Origin: Lachnospiraceae bacterium
GTDB taxonomy: Bacteria > Bacillota > Clostridia > Lachnospirales > Lachnospiraceae
Direction of reading: 5' to 3'
Assembly (NCBI GenBank): GCA_900769115.1
Contig: CAAGFJ010000096.1
Coordinates: 1 to 64,000, forward strand
Length of the DNA: 64,000 bases
The position numbers and the translations under genes are program-made. Shown piece by piece: positions 34,601 to 42,568 of this stretch. Positions within the stretch are counted from its first letter, which is position 1; each line of letters opens with the position of its first letter. A model generated the notes under the pieces. The model had not been told where the DNA came from. It ran no database searches and was given only the letters and a program-made list of their open reading frames with translations.

Positions 34601-35467
34601 ATGAGTGATATTTTATTTTCTGTTTTCCCCAATGAGAATTTTGTCGATATCGGACTTTACCAGTATGGCTGGGAACAATGTGAACCTTCACATTCTTTCG
34701 GACCTGCTGCCAGAAATCATTATATCTTTCACTATGTGATATCCGGAACCGGAACATTGATGGCCAATGATTCCTCTGGTAACACAATCGAATACCAGGT
34801 AAAAAGCGGACAGGGTTTTATGTTATTTCCTAATCAGATTAATACTTATATTGCAGATCAGAATCTCCCTTGGGAATATACCTGGATCGAATTTGACGGA
34901 CTGCGTGCCAAAGAAATTGTCTCTACCGCTGGTCTCACCCCCGACCAGCCGGTCTATCATGCCGGTTCGAAAGATCTTCGCAACGAAATGATGAAAGAAA
35001 TGTTATACATTTCCAGACACCCTGGATCCTCCTCCGAATCACCATTCCATCTGATTGGACACTTATATTTATTTTTGGATTATTTCATGCGTTCTGCTGC
35101 TACTGTGCGTATGAACCAAAGCGGGAAGATCAGAGATTTTTACATAAAAGAGGCATTATCCTATATCGAACAAAATTTTCAGAACAATATTACCATTGAG
35201 GACATTGCCTCATTCTGTGGTCTAAACCGAAGTTATTTTGGGAAAATCTTTCACGATACCATTGGAAAATCTCCACAGGAATTTTTGATCAGTTATCGTA
35301 TGACAAAAGCTGCCGAACTTCTGAAATTGACATCTTTATCCATTGCAGACATTGGAAATGCTGTCGGCTATCCGAATCAGTTGCATTTTTCAAGAGCATT
35401 CAAGAATGTGTATGGAACCTCTCCCAGAAGCTGGCGTAGTGCAAACAAATTAGAACCCGATATATAA
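34601..35467 (+). CDS. AraC-family regulator of the sugar locus
   Basis: Regulator of 288 residues: an N-terminal cupin-like sugar-sensing domain (about 10-150) and a C-terminal pair of helix-turn-helix motifs (about 190-285; IEDIASFCGLNRSYFGKIF and IADIGNAVGYPNQLHFSRAF). It is divergent from the binding-protein operon, the usual place for MsmR/RafR-type activators of alpha-galactoside use. AAAGGAGG precedes the ATG. Confidence 0.92.
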   Translation: MSDILFSVFPNENFVDIGLYQYGWEQCEPSHSFGPAARNHYIFHYVISGTGTLMANDSSGNTIEYQVKSGQGFMLFPNQINTYIADQNLPWEYTWIEFDGLRAKEIVSTAGLTPDQPVYHAGSKDLRNEMMKEMLYISRHPGSSSESPFHLIGHLYLFLDYFMRSAATVRMNQSGKIRDFYIKEALSYIEQNFQNNITIEDIASFCGLNRSYFGKIFHDTIGKSPQEFLISYRMTKAAELLKLTSLSIADIGNAVGYPNQLHFSRAFKNVYGTSPRSWRSANKLEPDI

Positions 35468-35474
35468 AATCAAA

Positions 35475-35510
35475 GAACGCCAGAACCGGCATTTGCCGGA
35501 ACTGGCGTTC
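35475..35510. terminator. Bidirectional terminator between the AraC gene and metG
   Basis: A stem of about 16 bp (GAACGCCAG and ACCGGCA on the left arm) lies between the convergent ends of the two genes. T-rich tails are weak on the plus side and better on the minus side. Confidence 0.75.
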
Positions 35511-35549
35511 CTTGTCTGTAATACAAATGTTGAGAAAATTATTTAAAAA

Positions 35550-37505
35550 TTAGCAGATCTCTGCTCCATGTGGCATATCCTTCTCGGCTGTCACAAGTGC
35601 AAGATTGCCCTCTGCATCTTCCGCACACAGGATCATACCCTGTGACTCAATACCGGCAAGCTTTGCAGGCTTTAAGTTGGTTACAACAACAACCTTCTTG
35701 CCGACCATCTCCTCCGGTGAATAATGTGCCTTGATACCGGATACGATCTGTCTTACCTCACTGCCGATCTTAACCTGTGAACAAAGTAACTTCTTAGACT
35801 TCTTCACTTCTTCGCAGGCAATAACCTGTCCGATCTGAAGCTGGATCTTATCAAACTCATCAATCGTGATCTCCGGCTTCTTCTCCTCTAGATCAATGCC
35901 CGGATTATCATCCTCTGGTTCCGGTTCTGGTGCCGGCTGTAATGCGGCTACCTTCTCCAATACCTCGTCAAGGTCTAATCTCGCAAATAAGATCTCCGGC
36001 TTATCGGTTACCTTTGTACCTGACTTGTATCCACCGAAACGAACCAGATCATTTACTTTACGCCTTGGTGCATTTAACTGTGCAAGGATCTTCTCAGAAG
36101 TCTCCGGCATATATGGCTCTAACAGGGTTGCACCGATAATGATGCTCTCTACCAGATTGTAAAGTACAGTTGCCAGACGATCCTTCTTGTCCTCTTCCTT
36201 TGCAAGTGCCCAAGGCATCGTCTCATCAATATATTTGTTACATCTCTTAAAGAGATTGAAGATCTCAGTCATGGCATCTGCCACACGCAGCTTATCCATT
36301 GCATTCGATACACGGATTCTCGTATCCAATGCATAGTCGATCAACTCCTGATCTACCGGCTCTGCCACCTTCTTATTCGTTACCTCACCGTCAAAATACT
36401 TGTTAGACATAGAGATTGTACGGTTTACCAGATTACCAAGTGTATTGGCAAGATCGGAATTCAGACGCTCTACTAACAGTTCCCATGAAATGACACCATC
36501 ATTCTCGAACGGCATCTCATGTAATACAAAGTAACGAACCGCATCCACACCAAACATATCTACCAGATCATCTGCATAGATCACGTTACCTTTTGACTTA
36601 CTCATCTTACCATCACTCTGGATCAGCCATGGATGACCGAATACCTGCTTTGGAAGTGGAAGTCCTAATGCCATCAGCATGATCGGCCAGTAAATGGTAT
36701 GAAAACGGAGAATGTCCTTACCGATCAAATGCAGATCACATGGCCAGTATTTCTCAAACATCTTATCGCTGTGACCATCTAAGTCATATCCAAGTCCGGT
36801 AATATAGTTGGTAAGTGCATCGATCCATACATAGATGACATGCTTTGGATCAAAGTCTACCGGAATACCCCACTTAAAGGAAGTACGGGATACACACAGA
36901 TCCTGAAGCCCCGGCAACAGGAAGTTGTTCATCATCTCATTCTTACGGGACTCCGGCTGAATGAACTCCGGATGGGTGTTGATATAATCGATCAGCTTGT
37001 CCTGATACTTGCTCATCTTGAAGAAATATGCTTCTTCCTTCGCCGGCTGTACCTCCCGGCCACAATCCGGACATTTACCATCTACTAACTGTGACTCAGT
37101 AAAGAATGATTCACACGGTGTACAATACATTCCTTCGTACTCACCCTTGTAGATGTCTCCCTGGTCGTATAATTTCTTGAAGATCTTCTGTACCTGTTTC
37201 TCATGATCCTCATCTGTCGTACGGATGAACTTGTCATAAGAGGTGTTCATGAGATCCCAGATTCTCTTGATCTCACCTGCGGTCTGGTCTACAAACTCCT
37301 TCGGTGTAACTCCAGCTTCCTCAGCCTTCAACTCAATCTTCTGTCCATGCTCGTCGGTTCCTGTCTGAAAACGAACATCATATCCTACGAATCTCTTGTA
37401 TCTTGCAATACTGTCTGCAAGTACGATCTCGTAAGTATTCCCAATGTGTGGTTTGCCTGATGTGTAGGCAATGGCAGTCGTAATGTAGTATGGTTTCTTT
37501 GCCAT
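35550..37505 (-). CDS. metG: Methionyl-tRNA synthetase MetG
   Basis: Class I aminoacyl-tRNA synthetase of 651 residues. The HIGH-type motif is HIGNTYE near residue 21, and KMSKSKGN lies near 300. A zinc knuckle is formed by CTPC and CPDC. The C-terminal EMAP/Trbp111 tRNA-binding domain (about 545-651; IQLQIGQVIACEEVKKSKKL) is fused, as in many Firmicutes. The gene has its own promoter and a T-box leader, so it responds to uncharged methionine tRNA. AGGAGGGTAACAG precedes the ATG. Confidence 0.97.
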   Translation of the reverse strand: MAKKPYYITTAIAYTSGKPHIGNTYEIVLADSIARYKRFVGYDVRFQTGTDEHGQKIELKAEEAGVTPKEFVDQTAGEIKRIWDLMNTSYDKFIRTTDEDHEKQVQKIFKKLYDQGDIYKGEYEGMYCTPCESFFTESQLVDGKCPDCGREVQPAKEEAYFFKMSKYQDKLIDYINTHPEFIQPESRKNEMMNNFLLPGLQDLCVSRTSFKWGIPVDFDPKHVIYVWIDALTNYITGLGYDLDGHSDKMFEKYWPCDLHLIGKDILRFHTIYWPIMLMALGLPLPKQVFGHPWLIQSDGKMSKSKGNVIYADDLVDMFGVDAVRYFVLHEMPFENDGVISWELLVERLNSDLANTLGNLVNRTISMSNKYFDGEVTNKKVAEPVDQELIDYALDTRIRVSNAMDKLRVADAMTEIFNLFKRCNKYIDETMPWALAKEEDKKDRLATVLYNLVESIIIGATLLEPYMPETSEKILAQLNAPRRKVNDLVRFGGYKSGTKVTDKPEILFARLDLDEVLEKVAALQPAPEPEPEDDNPGIDLEEKKPEITIDEFDKIQLQIGQVIACEEVKKSKKLLCSQVKIGSEVRQIVSGIKAHYSPEEMVGKKVVVVTNLKPAKLAGIESQGMILCAEDAEGNLALVTAEKDMPHGAEIC

Positions 37506-37612
37506 GTCTGTTACCCTCCTTTATTCTGTGCGAAACAGTCTACTTCTTTAATTCGTTACACAAATATAATAATATCAACACAGGCACGCTTTCGCTACTC
37601 ATCACTCGCAAT

Positions 37613-37645
37613 GGTACTAAGCTCGAAAACACCTCGCTAAGTACC
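37613..37645 (-). repeat. Hairpin element in the metG 5' UTR, possibly a dispersed repeat
   Basis: GGTACTTAGC and GCTTAGTACC pair with one mismatch; nearby lie a second GGTACTT copy and GAGTAGCGAAAGCG. The block lies between the T-box terminator and metG and has no role in the T-box fold. It resembles small palindromic elements I have seen scattered in Lachnospiraceae, but only this copy is in the window. Confidence 0.4.
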
Positions 37646-37712
37646 AGCGATTCTGAAGTACCTGCTTATGATTATTATTTATGTTTCGCAATATGATTTT
37701 GATGTTATGTGT

Positions 37713-37747
37713 AAAAAAAGAAACCCGCCTTTAAAAACTTAAAGGCG
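37713..37747 (-). terminator. T-box terminator of metG
   Basis: CGCCTTTAA pairs with TTAAAGGCG, followed by seven T on the minus strand, directly after the T-box sequence. It is the alternative to the antiterminator. Confidence 0.85.
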
Positions 37748-37990
37748 AGCTATTCTCTCACGGTACCACTTTAATTCATCTGCATATCACTATGCTGACC
37801 TTACCAACTGGCTATTACCAGTCTACACTGTAACGGGTGTTCCCGTTCTCTGCTAAACGAATGTCTCACAAAGAATGCTCCAAGACCATCTTCCATCTGC
37901 TCGTTCTTTCCCTGCTCTCAGCTTATCAGGTTCTCTGTCAAAGCGTTCCCAGATGTACTCTTCTCTTCCTCGCACATAACTATACAACTG
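37713..37990 (-). ncRNA. T-box leader of metG
   Basis: The minus strand carries AAGTGGTACCGTGAGAG (37771-37755), matching the conserved T-box that pairs with the tRNA acceptor end. Upstream lie T-box leader features (AGAGAAGAGTACATCTGGGA, GACAGAGAACC and GCTGAGAGCAGG) and an ATG-containing segment suitable as a methionine specifier. A terminator follows. Uncharged tRNA-Met should favour read-through into metG. Confidence 0.88.
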
Positions 37991-37996
37991 TTATTG

Positions 37997-38025
37997 ATTA
38001 TAGAATGCGATACCCTTTCTGTCAA
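37997..38025 (-). promoter_or_regulatory. Promoter of the metG T-box transcript
   Basis: Minus strand TTGACA (38025-38020) and TATAAT (38002-37997) with a 17-base spacer, an exact sigma-A consensus, just inside the gap after the upstream gene. Confidence 0.85.
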
Positions 38026-38043
38026 GGTAAAGGATACTTCATT

Positions 38044-38691
38044 TTATAACTTCGAATATCCGTAACTGTTAACGATTGCTTCGATCCGCTTACCGGCCTG
38101 GCAATATGGACACTGATTATGTGGATATGTCTTATACTCCGGAATATCAGATGCCTTAAATAATGTATGTACCGGCTGCCCTGCGATCACTTCATTCGCA
38201 GAGAAAATAGCAGAGATACCTGCTACGATTCCTCCATAATAAGAGATACACTCTAAGCTTCTCTCGATCGTACGTCCGGTTGTTGCAGATGCCAATAAGA
38301 ATAATACATGTCTGCCCTTGATCATTGGCTGGATGTTATCCCGGAATATCATCTGTCCTGCGGAATTGAACTCCGGTGTTACCACATACATTGCCTTATG
38401 CTGGTTCATTGACATGATACCGGAATTGGTTAATTCCTCTGCAAGATAGCCGCCGATCACTTCGGTTCCATCCATACATACGATGGTATCCACGATCGTG
38501 GTTCCTACATATTCTCCTGCGATTGACTTGGCTGCTGCACGCGCCATGCTCTGACGGGACTTTAACGTTGTCATATCAATATAATGTGTAATATGCGAAT
38601 GGTTTGTCGCAAAATGTCCCGGTACGACTTTAATGCTAACACTATTGTTATACTGGGAATATACCTTCATTGCCTGATGTTCAAATGTCAT
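38044..38691 (-). CDS. Phosphoribosyltransferase-like protein (orotate PRTase family)
   Basis: A 215-residue protein with the overall pattern of type I phosphoribosyltransferases, related to orotate PRTases. The PRPP-loop position reads LFLLASATTGRTIE (about 131-144): the glycine-threonine part is kept, but the two acidic residues that normally precede it (as in VDDVxTTG) are Leu-Ala here. A C-terminal CPYCQAGKR adds a cysteine pair. It may use another substrate or be regulatory. Neighbours (metG, HAD phosphatase) give no clear pathway. Enzyme activity should not be assumed. Confidence 0.6.
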   Translation of the reverse strand: MTFEHQAMKVYSQYNNSVSIKVVPGHFATNHSHITHYIDMTTLKSRQSMARAAAKSIAGEYVGTTIVDTIVCMDGTEVIGGYLAEELTNSGIMSMNQHKAMYVVTPEFNSAGQMIFRDNIQPMIKGRHVLFLLASATTGRTIERSLECISYYGGIVAGISAIFSANEVIAGQPVHTLFKASDIPEYKTYPHNQCPYCQAGKRIEAIVNSYGYSKL

Positions 38692-38834
38692 AATAACCCT
38701 CCTTTAGATTCAACATGATGAATAACTCTATTTTATCTGTTTTTGTCTGTGATTTCAAGAGAAAGTATGTTAGAATATTTCTGATTTTTACAAAGAAAAC
38801 AATGAATATTACATCGCATGCGGAGGATTTTATT

Positions 38835-39620
38835 ATGCATTCATCGATTCAACTGGTTGCCTTAGACATGGATGGCACATTATTAAACAGCAGCAAACAG
38901 CTTCCAGCCGACTTTATGGATTGGGTACGCAACCACCCCTCTATTCAGACTGTTATCTCCAGCGGCCGGCAATATTACAATCTGGTTTCCCTTTTTGAAC
39001 CGGTAAAAGATCAGTTGATCTATATTTCCGATAACGGGGGATATGTGTTTGAACAGGATCAGATGATCTACAGCAATGCCATGACCAACGAAGACATCCG
39101 GGAATGTCTTTCTCTGTTGTCCGGTGTGAATGGTCTTTCCCTGATTCTCTGCGGAGCCCGGTCTGCATATATGTATCACGCATCGTCTTATATAGAAGAA
39201 AATGCGCACATGTACTATGGGCGTCTTCAATTTGTCACAGACTTAGATGCAGTGATCGGAACAGACTGTATTGCCAAGATTGCTATATTTGTAGATGATC
39301 ACAACGCAGAGAACGTTTACCACAATTTTCCGTCCTTGAATGAACGGATCACCCCTATTTTATCCGGCGATTCCTGGATTGATATCTCTAACCGTTCCGT
39401 CAGCAAAGGTGCTGCCGTTACTGCACTGCTGCAACGTCTGTCCATTCCGTCCGTACACGCAATGGCTTTCGGTGATTATCTGAATGACTACACCTTATTG
39501 CAAAGCTGTGGCGAGAGTTATGCCATGGCAAATGCGCATCCCGACTTAAAAGCAATTGCAAAACATGTGACTGCTTCAAACGATGAGGATGGCGTTATGA
39601 AAATATTACGTACCCTGTGA
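38835..39620 (+). CDS. HAD-superfamily phosphatase, Cof type
   Basis: Cytosolic phosphatase of 261 residues. Motif I is LDMDGTLLNSS near the N-terminus and motif IV is AFGDYLNDYTLL near the C-terminus; a Cof-type C2 cap lies between. Substrates of this family are sugar phosphates, flavin or pyridoxal phosphates. I start it at ATG 38835 after CGGAGGATTTTATT; the frame is open further upstream, but that part looks non-coding and has no ribosome binding site. Confidence 0.85.
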   Translation: MHSSIQLVALDMDGTLLNSSKQLPADFMDWVRNHPSIQTVISSGRQYYNLVSLFEPVKDQLIYISDNGGYVFEQDQMIYSNAMTNEDIRECLSLLSGVNGLSLILCGARSAYMYHASSYIEENAHMYYGRLQFVTDLDAVIGTDCIAKIAIFVDDHNAENVYHNFPSLNERITPILSGDSWIDISNRSVSKGAAVTALLQRLSIPSVHAMAFGDYLNDYTLLQSCGESYAMANAHPDLKAIAKHVTASNDEDGVMKILRTL

Positions 39621-39723
39621 CCGGCAGCCTCCGCCGTTCCCTATCGCAAGATGTACTATAATAGAAGAAATACACCACAATATCTGTTGTTTTTCAGGTA
39701 AATTAACATTCACTCATCTTCAG

Positions 39724-39735
39724 ATTGTATACAAT
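39724..39735 (+). promoter_or_regulatory. Palindrome ATTGTATACAAT upstream of pfl
   Basis: Perfect 12-bp palindrome. A near copy (GTGTATACAA, 39848-39857) lies within the pfl promoter spacer 120 bases further on, and a related dyad precedes the flavodoxin-SCP2 gene at 51.8 kb. They are candidate sites for one repressor. TTGTATACAA-like sites are typical of GntR-type regulators. Confidence 0.45.
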
Positions 39736-39793
39736 TTTCCATTTCTGCAAAGGCTTATTTTTCCTAGATTTTTTACGTACTTAACATTTCCCG

Positions 39794-39836
39794 AATGTTC
39801 CTTTTTGTATTGAAAAAAGTACAAAAAAGGAACATT
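39794..39836 (+). promoter_or_regulatory. Long inverted repeat just upstream of the pfl -35
   Basis: AATGTTCCTTTTTGTA and TACAAAAAAGGAACATT pair almost perfectly around a 10-base loop, ending six bases before the -35. It could be a terminator of upstream transcription, since T's follow, or an operator for a redox or carbon regulator. No other feature was recognised in the rest of the 39621-39943 gap. Confidence 0.55.
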
Positions 39837-39842
39837 TTTCCG

Positions 39843-39871
39843 TTGACGTGTATACAATATAAATCTATAAT
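39843..39871 (+). promoter_or_regulatory. pfl promoter
   Basis: TTGACG (39843-39848), 17 bases, TATAAT (39866-39871). The spacer contains TGTATACAAT, matching the upstream palindrome. Confidence 0.8.
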
Positions 39872-39943
39872 AGAGTCATAAGATTTTCACCAACGAATTA
39901 TAAGGTGAATATTTAAAATTTATTATAAGGAGGACATTTTGAA

Positions 39944-41983
39944 ATGAGATCAGAATGGAATGGTTTCACAGGCGGTAACTGGGAGAAATTTGTAGATGTT
40001 CGGGACTTTATCCAGAAGAACTACACACCATATGAAGGTGATGATTCTTTCCTTTGCGGACCTACTCAGAACACAAAAGATTTATGGGCAGAGGTTATGG
40101 ACTTAACTAAGAAGGAGAGAGAAGCAGGCGGTGTTCTTGATATGGATACTAAGGTTGTTTCTACTTTAACTTCTCATGGTGCAGGATATCTTGATAAGGA
40201 CAAAGAGACCATCGTTGGTTTCCAGACAGACAAGCCTTTCAAGAGAGGTATGAACGTATACGGTGGACTTCGTATGGCTATGAAGGCTTGTGAAGACAAC
40301 GGATACACAGTAGATCCAGAGGTTGTTGATTTCTTCTCTAAGCACAGAAAGACTCATAATGAAGGTGTATTCGATGTTTACGATCAGGAGATCAGAAGAT
40401 GTCGTACAAACCATATCGTAACAGGTCTTCCAGATGCATACGGACGTGGACGTATCATCGGTGACTACAGAAGAGTTGCTCTTTATGGTACAGACTTCTT
40501 GATCGAAGACAAGAAAGCTCAGAAAGAGTCTTTCGGTACAGTTTACACAGATGATGTAATCCGTGGCAAGGAAGAGATCGCAGAGCAGATCAAAGCATTG
40601 AAAGAGTTAACACAGATGGCTTCTTTCTATGGTTTCGATATTTCTAAGCCAGCTACTAACGTACAGGAAGCTATCCAGTGGACATACTTCGGATACTTAG
40701 GAGCTGTTAAAGAGCAGAACGGTGCTGCAATGTCACTTGGTCGTACAGCTACATTCTTAGACTGCTACGCTGAGAGAGATTTAGCTGCTGGTAAGTTCAC
40801 AGAGGAGCAGATCCAGGAGTTCATCGATCACTTCATCATGAAGTTAAGATGCGTTAAGTTCTCTCGTACACCAGAGTACAACCAGATCTTCGCTGGTGAC
40901 CCGGTTTGGGTAACAGAGTCATTAGGTGGTATGGGTGTTGATGGACGTACATTAGTTTCTAAGATGAGCTTCCGTTACCTTAACACATTGAACAACTTAG
41001 GTACTGCTCCAGAACCAAACTTAACAGTACTTTGGTCAACAAGACTTCCAGAAGGATGGAAGAAGTTCTGTGCTAAGATGTCTATCAAGTCATCTTCAAT
41101 CCAGTACGAGAACGATGATATGATGAGACCAATTCACGGTGATGATTATGGTATCGCATGTTGCGTATCTTCAATGGTTATCGGTAAGGAAATGCAGTTC
41201 TTCGGAGCACGTGCTAACCTTGCAAAATGCTTACTTTACGCTATCAACGGTGGTGTTGATGAGTGTACAGGCGTTCAGGTAGGTCCTAAGTACCGTCCGG
41301 TTGTAGGTGACGTACTTGACTATGATGACGTAATGGCTAAGTTCGATGATATGATGGAGTGGTTAGCTACCGTATATGTTAATGCACTTAACATCATCCA
41401 CTATATGCATGATAAGTATGCATACGAGAGAATTCAGATGGCTTTACATGACAGAGACGTTAAGAGATACTTCGCAACTGGTGTTGCTGGTCTTTCAATC
41501 GTTGCTGACTCATTATCAGCTATCAAGTATGCTAAGGTTAAGCCAATCCGTAACGAGCAGGGTATCGTAGTAAGCTACGAGACAGAAGGTGACTTCCCTA
41601 AATATGGTAACAACGATGATCGTGTTGATGAGATCGCTGCTTCTATCGTTACAACATTTATGGACAAGATCAGAAAGCATCACGTATACAGAAATGGTAT
41701 CCCAACACAGTCAATTCTTACAATTACTTCTAACGTAACATATGGTAAGAACACTGGTGATACTCCTTGTGGACGTAAGCATGGTGCACCATTTGCTCCA
41801 GGTGCTAACCCACTTCATAAGAGAGATACTCACGGTGCTGTAGCATCTTTGGCTTCTGTAGCTAAGATTCCATTCAAGGATGCTCAGGATGGTATTTCTA
41901 ACACATTCTCAATCATCCCAGGTGCTCTTGGTAAAGAGGATCAGGTATTTGCAGGAGATATCGATATCGACTTAAGCAAATAA
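39944..41983 (+). CDS. pflB: Pyruvate formate-lyase catalytic chain lacking the glycyl radical domain
   Basis: Converts pyruvate plus CoA to acetyl-CoA and formate in anaerobic fermentation. The active-site Cys-Cys pair is in YGIACCVSS (406/407). Typical enzymes have about 740-760 residues and end with the radical loop RVSGYAV. This chain stops at residue 679, after FSIIPGALGKEDQV and a short acidic tail, with TAA followed by a new ribosome binding site. The missing domain is encoded 260 bases downstream. Codon use is strongly biased, fitting high expression. The paired domain must dock for activity. Confidence 0.93.
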   Translation: MRSEWNGFTGGNWEKFVDVRDFIQKNYTPYEGDDSFLCGPTQNTKDLWAEVMDLTKKEREAGGVLDMDTKVVSTLTSHGAGYLDKDKETIVGFQTDKPFKRGMNVYGGLRMAMKACEDNGYTVDPEVVDFFSKHRKTHNEGVFDVYDQEIRRCRTNHIVTGLPDAYGRGRIIGDYRRVALYGTDFLIEDKKAQKESFGTVYTDDVIRGKEEIAEQIKALKELTQMASFYGFDISKPATNVQEAIQWTYFGYLGAVKEQNGAAMSLGRTATFLDCYAERDLAAGKFTEEQIQEFIDHFIMKLRCVKFSRTPEYNQIFAGDPVWVTESLGGMGVDGRTLVSKMSFRYLNTLNNLGTAPEPNLTVLWSTRLPEGWKKFCAKMSIKSSSIQYENDDMMRPIHGDDYGIACCVSSMVIGKEMQFFGARANLAKCLLYAINGGVDECTGVQVGPKYRPVVGDVLDYDDVMAKFDDMMEWLATVYVNALNIIHYMHDKYAYERIQMALHDRDVKRYFATGVAGLSIVADSLSAIKYAKVKPIRNEQGIVVSYETEGDFPKYGNNDDRVDEIAASIVTTFMDKIRKHHVYRNGIPTQSILTITSNVTYGKNTGDTPCGRKHGAPFAPGANPLHKRDTHGAVASLASVAKIPFKDAQDGISNTFSIIPGALGKEDQVFAGDIDIDLSK

Positions 41984-42005
41984 TTAGCGATTGGAGGTTA
42001 TAACA

Positions 42006-42221
42006 ATGGCCGACATGAATCAAGTTGATGATATAGTTGCCATGTTAGACAACATGGTTGCGAACGGACATGGACACATTAATGTGTCCGTGGACGATTC
42101 CGTAGAAGCTGGTGGCAAGACCACCCAGACTATGGGCTGTACCGACTGTGCAAAGGGAGATCTCGCTTGCAGCGTTCCTACTTTGATGGAAGGTATGGAT
42201 GAAGAATTACACAAATATTAA
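42006..42221 (+). CDS. Cys-rich relative of the PFL glycyl radical domain, lacking the radical loop
   Basis: A 71-residue protein starting at ATG 42006 after TTGGAGG, 22 bases after the pflB stop. Residues 6-29 (QVDDIVAMLDNMVANGHGHI) align with the start of the next protein (QVDNLVNMLDGYMAEGGYHL). Where the next protein continues to RVSGYAV, this one has TMGCTDCAKGDLAC (Cys 45, 48, 55) and an acidic end. It is thus a duplicate of the docking half with a cysteine motif in place of the glycine. It could chaperone, protect or regulate the catalytic chain, perhaps binding metal. No function is known to me. Confidence 0.75.
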   Translation: MADMNQVDDIVAMLDNMVANGHGHINVSVDDSVEAGGKTTQTMGCTDCAKGDLACSVPTLMEGMDEELHKY

Positions 42222-42241
42222 TTATAAAGGAGGACATTACA

Positions 42242-42484
42242 ATGGCAGCAAGTACTCAGCAGGTAGATAACTTAGTAAACATGTTAGATGGTTATATGGC
42301 AGAAGGCGGATATCATCTTAACGTTAACGTATTGAATCGTGATACATTATTAGACGCTCAGAAGCATCCAGAGAATTACCCACAGTTAACAATTCGTGTA
42401 TCTGGATACGCAGTTAACTTCGTTAAGTTAACACCAGAGCAGCAGAATGATGTAATCTCAAGAACTTTCCACGACCATATGTAA
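42242..42484 (+). CDS. Stand-alone glycyl radical domain of pyruvate formate-lyase (GrcA-like)
   Basis: An 80-residue protein equal to the C-terminus missing from the catalytic chain: GGYHLNVNVLNRDTLLDAQK, then YPQLTIRVSGYAVNFVKL with the radical glycine at residue 55. It is the only radical glycine encoded in the locus, so it must supply the radical in trans, as E. coli GrcA (YfiD) can do for damaged PFL. Here it is the regular partner rather than a spare. AAAGGAGG precedes the ATG. It is followed by a strong terminator. Confidence 0.92.
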   Translation: MAASTQQVDNLVNMLDGYMAEGGYHLNVNVLNRDTLLDAQKHPENYPQLTIRVSGYAVNFVKLTPEQQNDVISRTFHDHM

Positions 42485-42510
42485 TCCACGGAAAGTATTA
42501 GTTACTAAAG

Positions 42511-42543
42511 AAGGCAAGGGCATCTTCGCCCTTGCCTTTTTCT
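42511..42543 (+). terminator. Terminator between the PFL subunit genes and the activase gene
   Basis: AAGGCAAGGGC pairs with GCCCTTGCCTT, followed by a T run. Partial read-through would keep the activase at low levels relative to the enzyme. Confidence 0.88.
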
Positions 42544-42568
42544 TAATATATTATAAGGAGAAGTATAT

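Noticed and set aside
41981..42005. Recoding or frameshift joining pflB to the small radical-domain genes
   Set aside because: The stop is TAA, followed at once by a proper ribosome binding site and ATG, and the intervening 71-residue gene would not fit a single PFL chain.
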